In this document: one piece after another, positions 5,674 through 5,733 of the stretch
How positions within the stretch are numbered: position 1 is the first letter of the stretch
Layout of the letters: each line of letters opens with the position of its first letter
Origin: Longimicrobium sp.
Lineage (GTDB): Bacteria; Gemmatimonadota; Gemmatimonadetes; Longimicrobiales; Longimicrobiaceae
Length of the DNA stretch: 5,733 nucleotides
Direction: 5' to 3'
Assembly: GCA_030446945.1 (NCBI GenBank)
Contig: JAUJMI010000254.1
Span: forward strand, 1 to 5,733
Position numbers and translations under genes: made by a program
The notes under the pieces: generated by a model
The model's database searches: none
Told to the model about the DNA's origin: nothing
What the model saw: the letters and a program-made list of their open reading frames with translations, nothing else

Positions 5674-5731
5674 GGCTCACGCGGAGGCGCGGAGAACCGC
5701 AACTGCTTGGCTCACCCGGAGAGACAGAGCC
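5674..5731 (-). repeat. Two tandem degenerate copies of the octamer repeat upstream of the KaiC-like gene
   Basis: Read on the minus strand, one unit (5697-5674) is GGTTCTCCGCG-CCTCCGCG-TGAGCC, with the octamer core of the copy at 2664-2699 and similar ends. A second, more diverged unit (5731-5709) begins GGCTC, contains TCTCTCCGGGTGAGCC, and is bounded by the exact pair GGCTC/GAGCC. The extended reading frame of the KaiC-like gene would have to be translated through the first unit, which argues against that start. No promoter boxes could be recognised nearby. Confidence 0.6.
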
Positions 5732-5733
5732 AC

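Overview
The window is GC-rich throughout. All four recognisable genes lie on the minus strand. The gene types suggest a soil-type bacterium of the Gemmatimonadota (Longimicrobium-like) or a relative such as Acidobacteriota or Myxococcota. The clues are an ADOP-type permease directly behind a PadR regulator, a KaiC-like ATPase fused operonically to a soluble histidine kinase, and dispersed CTCCGCGT-type repeats. The taxonomic guess is inference; nothing in the window proves it.

Right part (about 2850-5733, minus strand): a two-gene signalling operon. First comes a double-domain KaiC-like RecA-fold ATPase (start taken at 5597, stop at 4128). Its stop overlaps by 4 bases (GTGA) the GTG start of a 426-residue cytoplasmic histidine kinase, which has a degenerate receiver domain at its N-terminus, a coiled coil, and HisKA and HATPase_c domains. 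The likely arrangement is that the ATPase state is read by the kinase, as KaiC is read by SasA or CikA in cyanobacteria. No KaiA, KaiB or intact response regulator is present in the window. A G/C-rich stem-loop follows the kinase stop codon.

Middle part (about 1800-2850): roughly 1 kb without an intact gene. It holds (a) a decayed plus-strand relic of an ADOP permease (2014-2219) with a frameshift, a large deletion and an in-frame TAG, and (b) a large imperfect inverted repeat with two 105-base arms (2366-2470 and 2555-2659). The inverted repeat is bracketed on both sides by modules made of the octamer CTCCGCGT. The same octamer family recurs just upstream of the KaiC-like gene (5674-5731). 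The region looks like a site where repeats and gene debris have accumulated.

Left part (1-1821, minus strand): a PadR-family regulator with a 12-base dyad just upstream, followed 5 bases later by an ADOP (MacB/FtsX-like) ABC permease. The permease runs off the window edge, and only its N-terminal 479 residues are present. The two genes look translationally coupled and are probably autoregulated by PadR.
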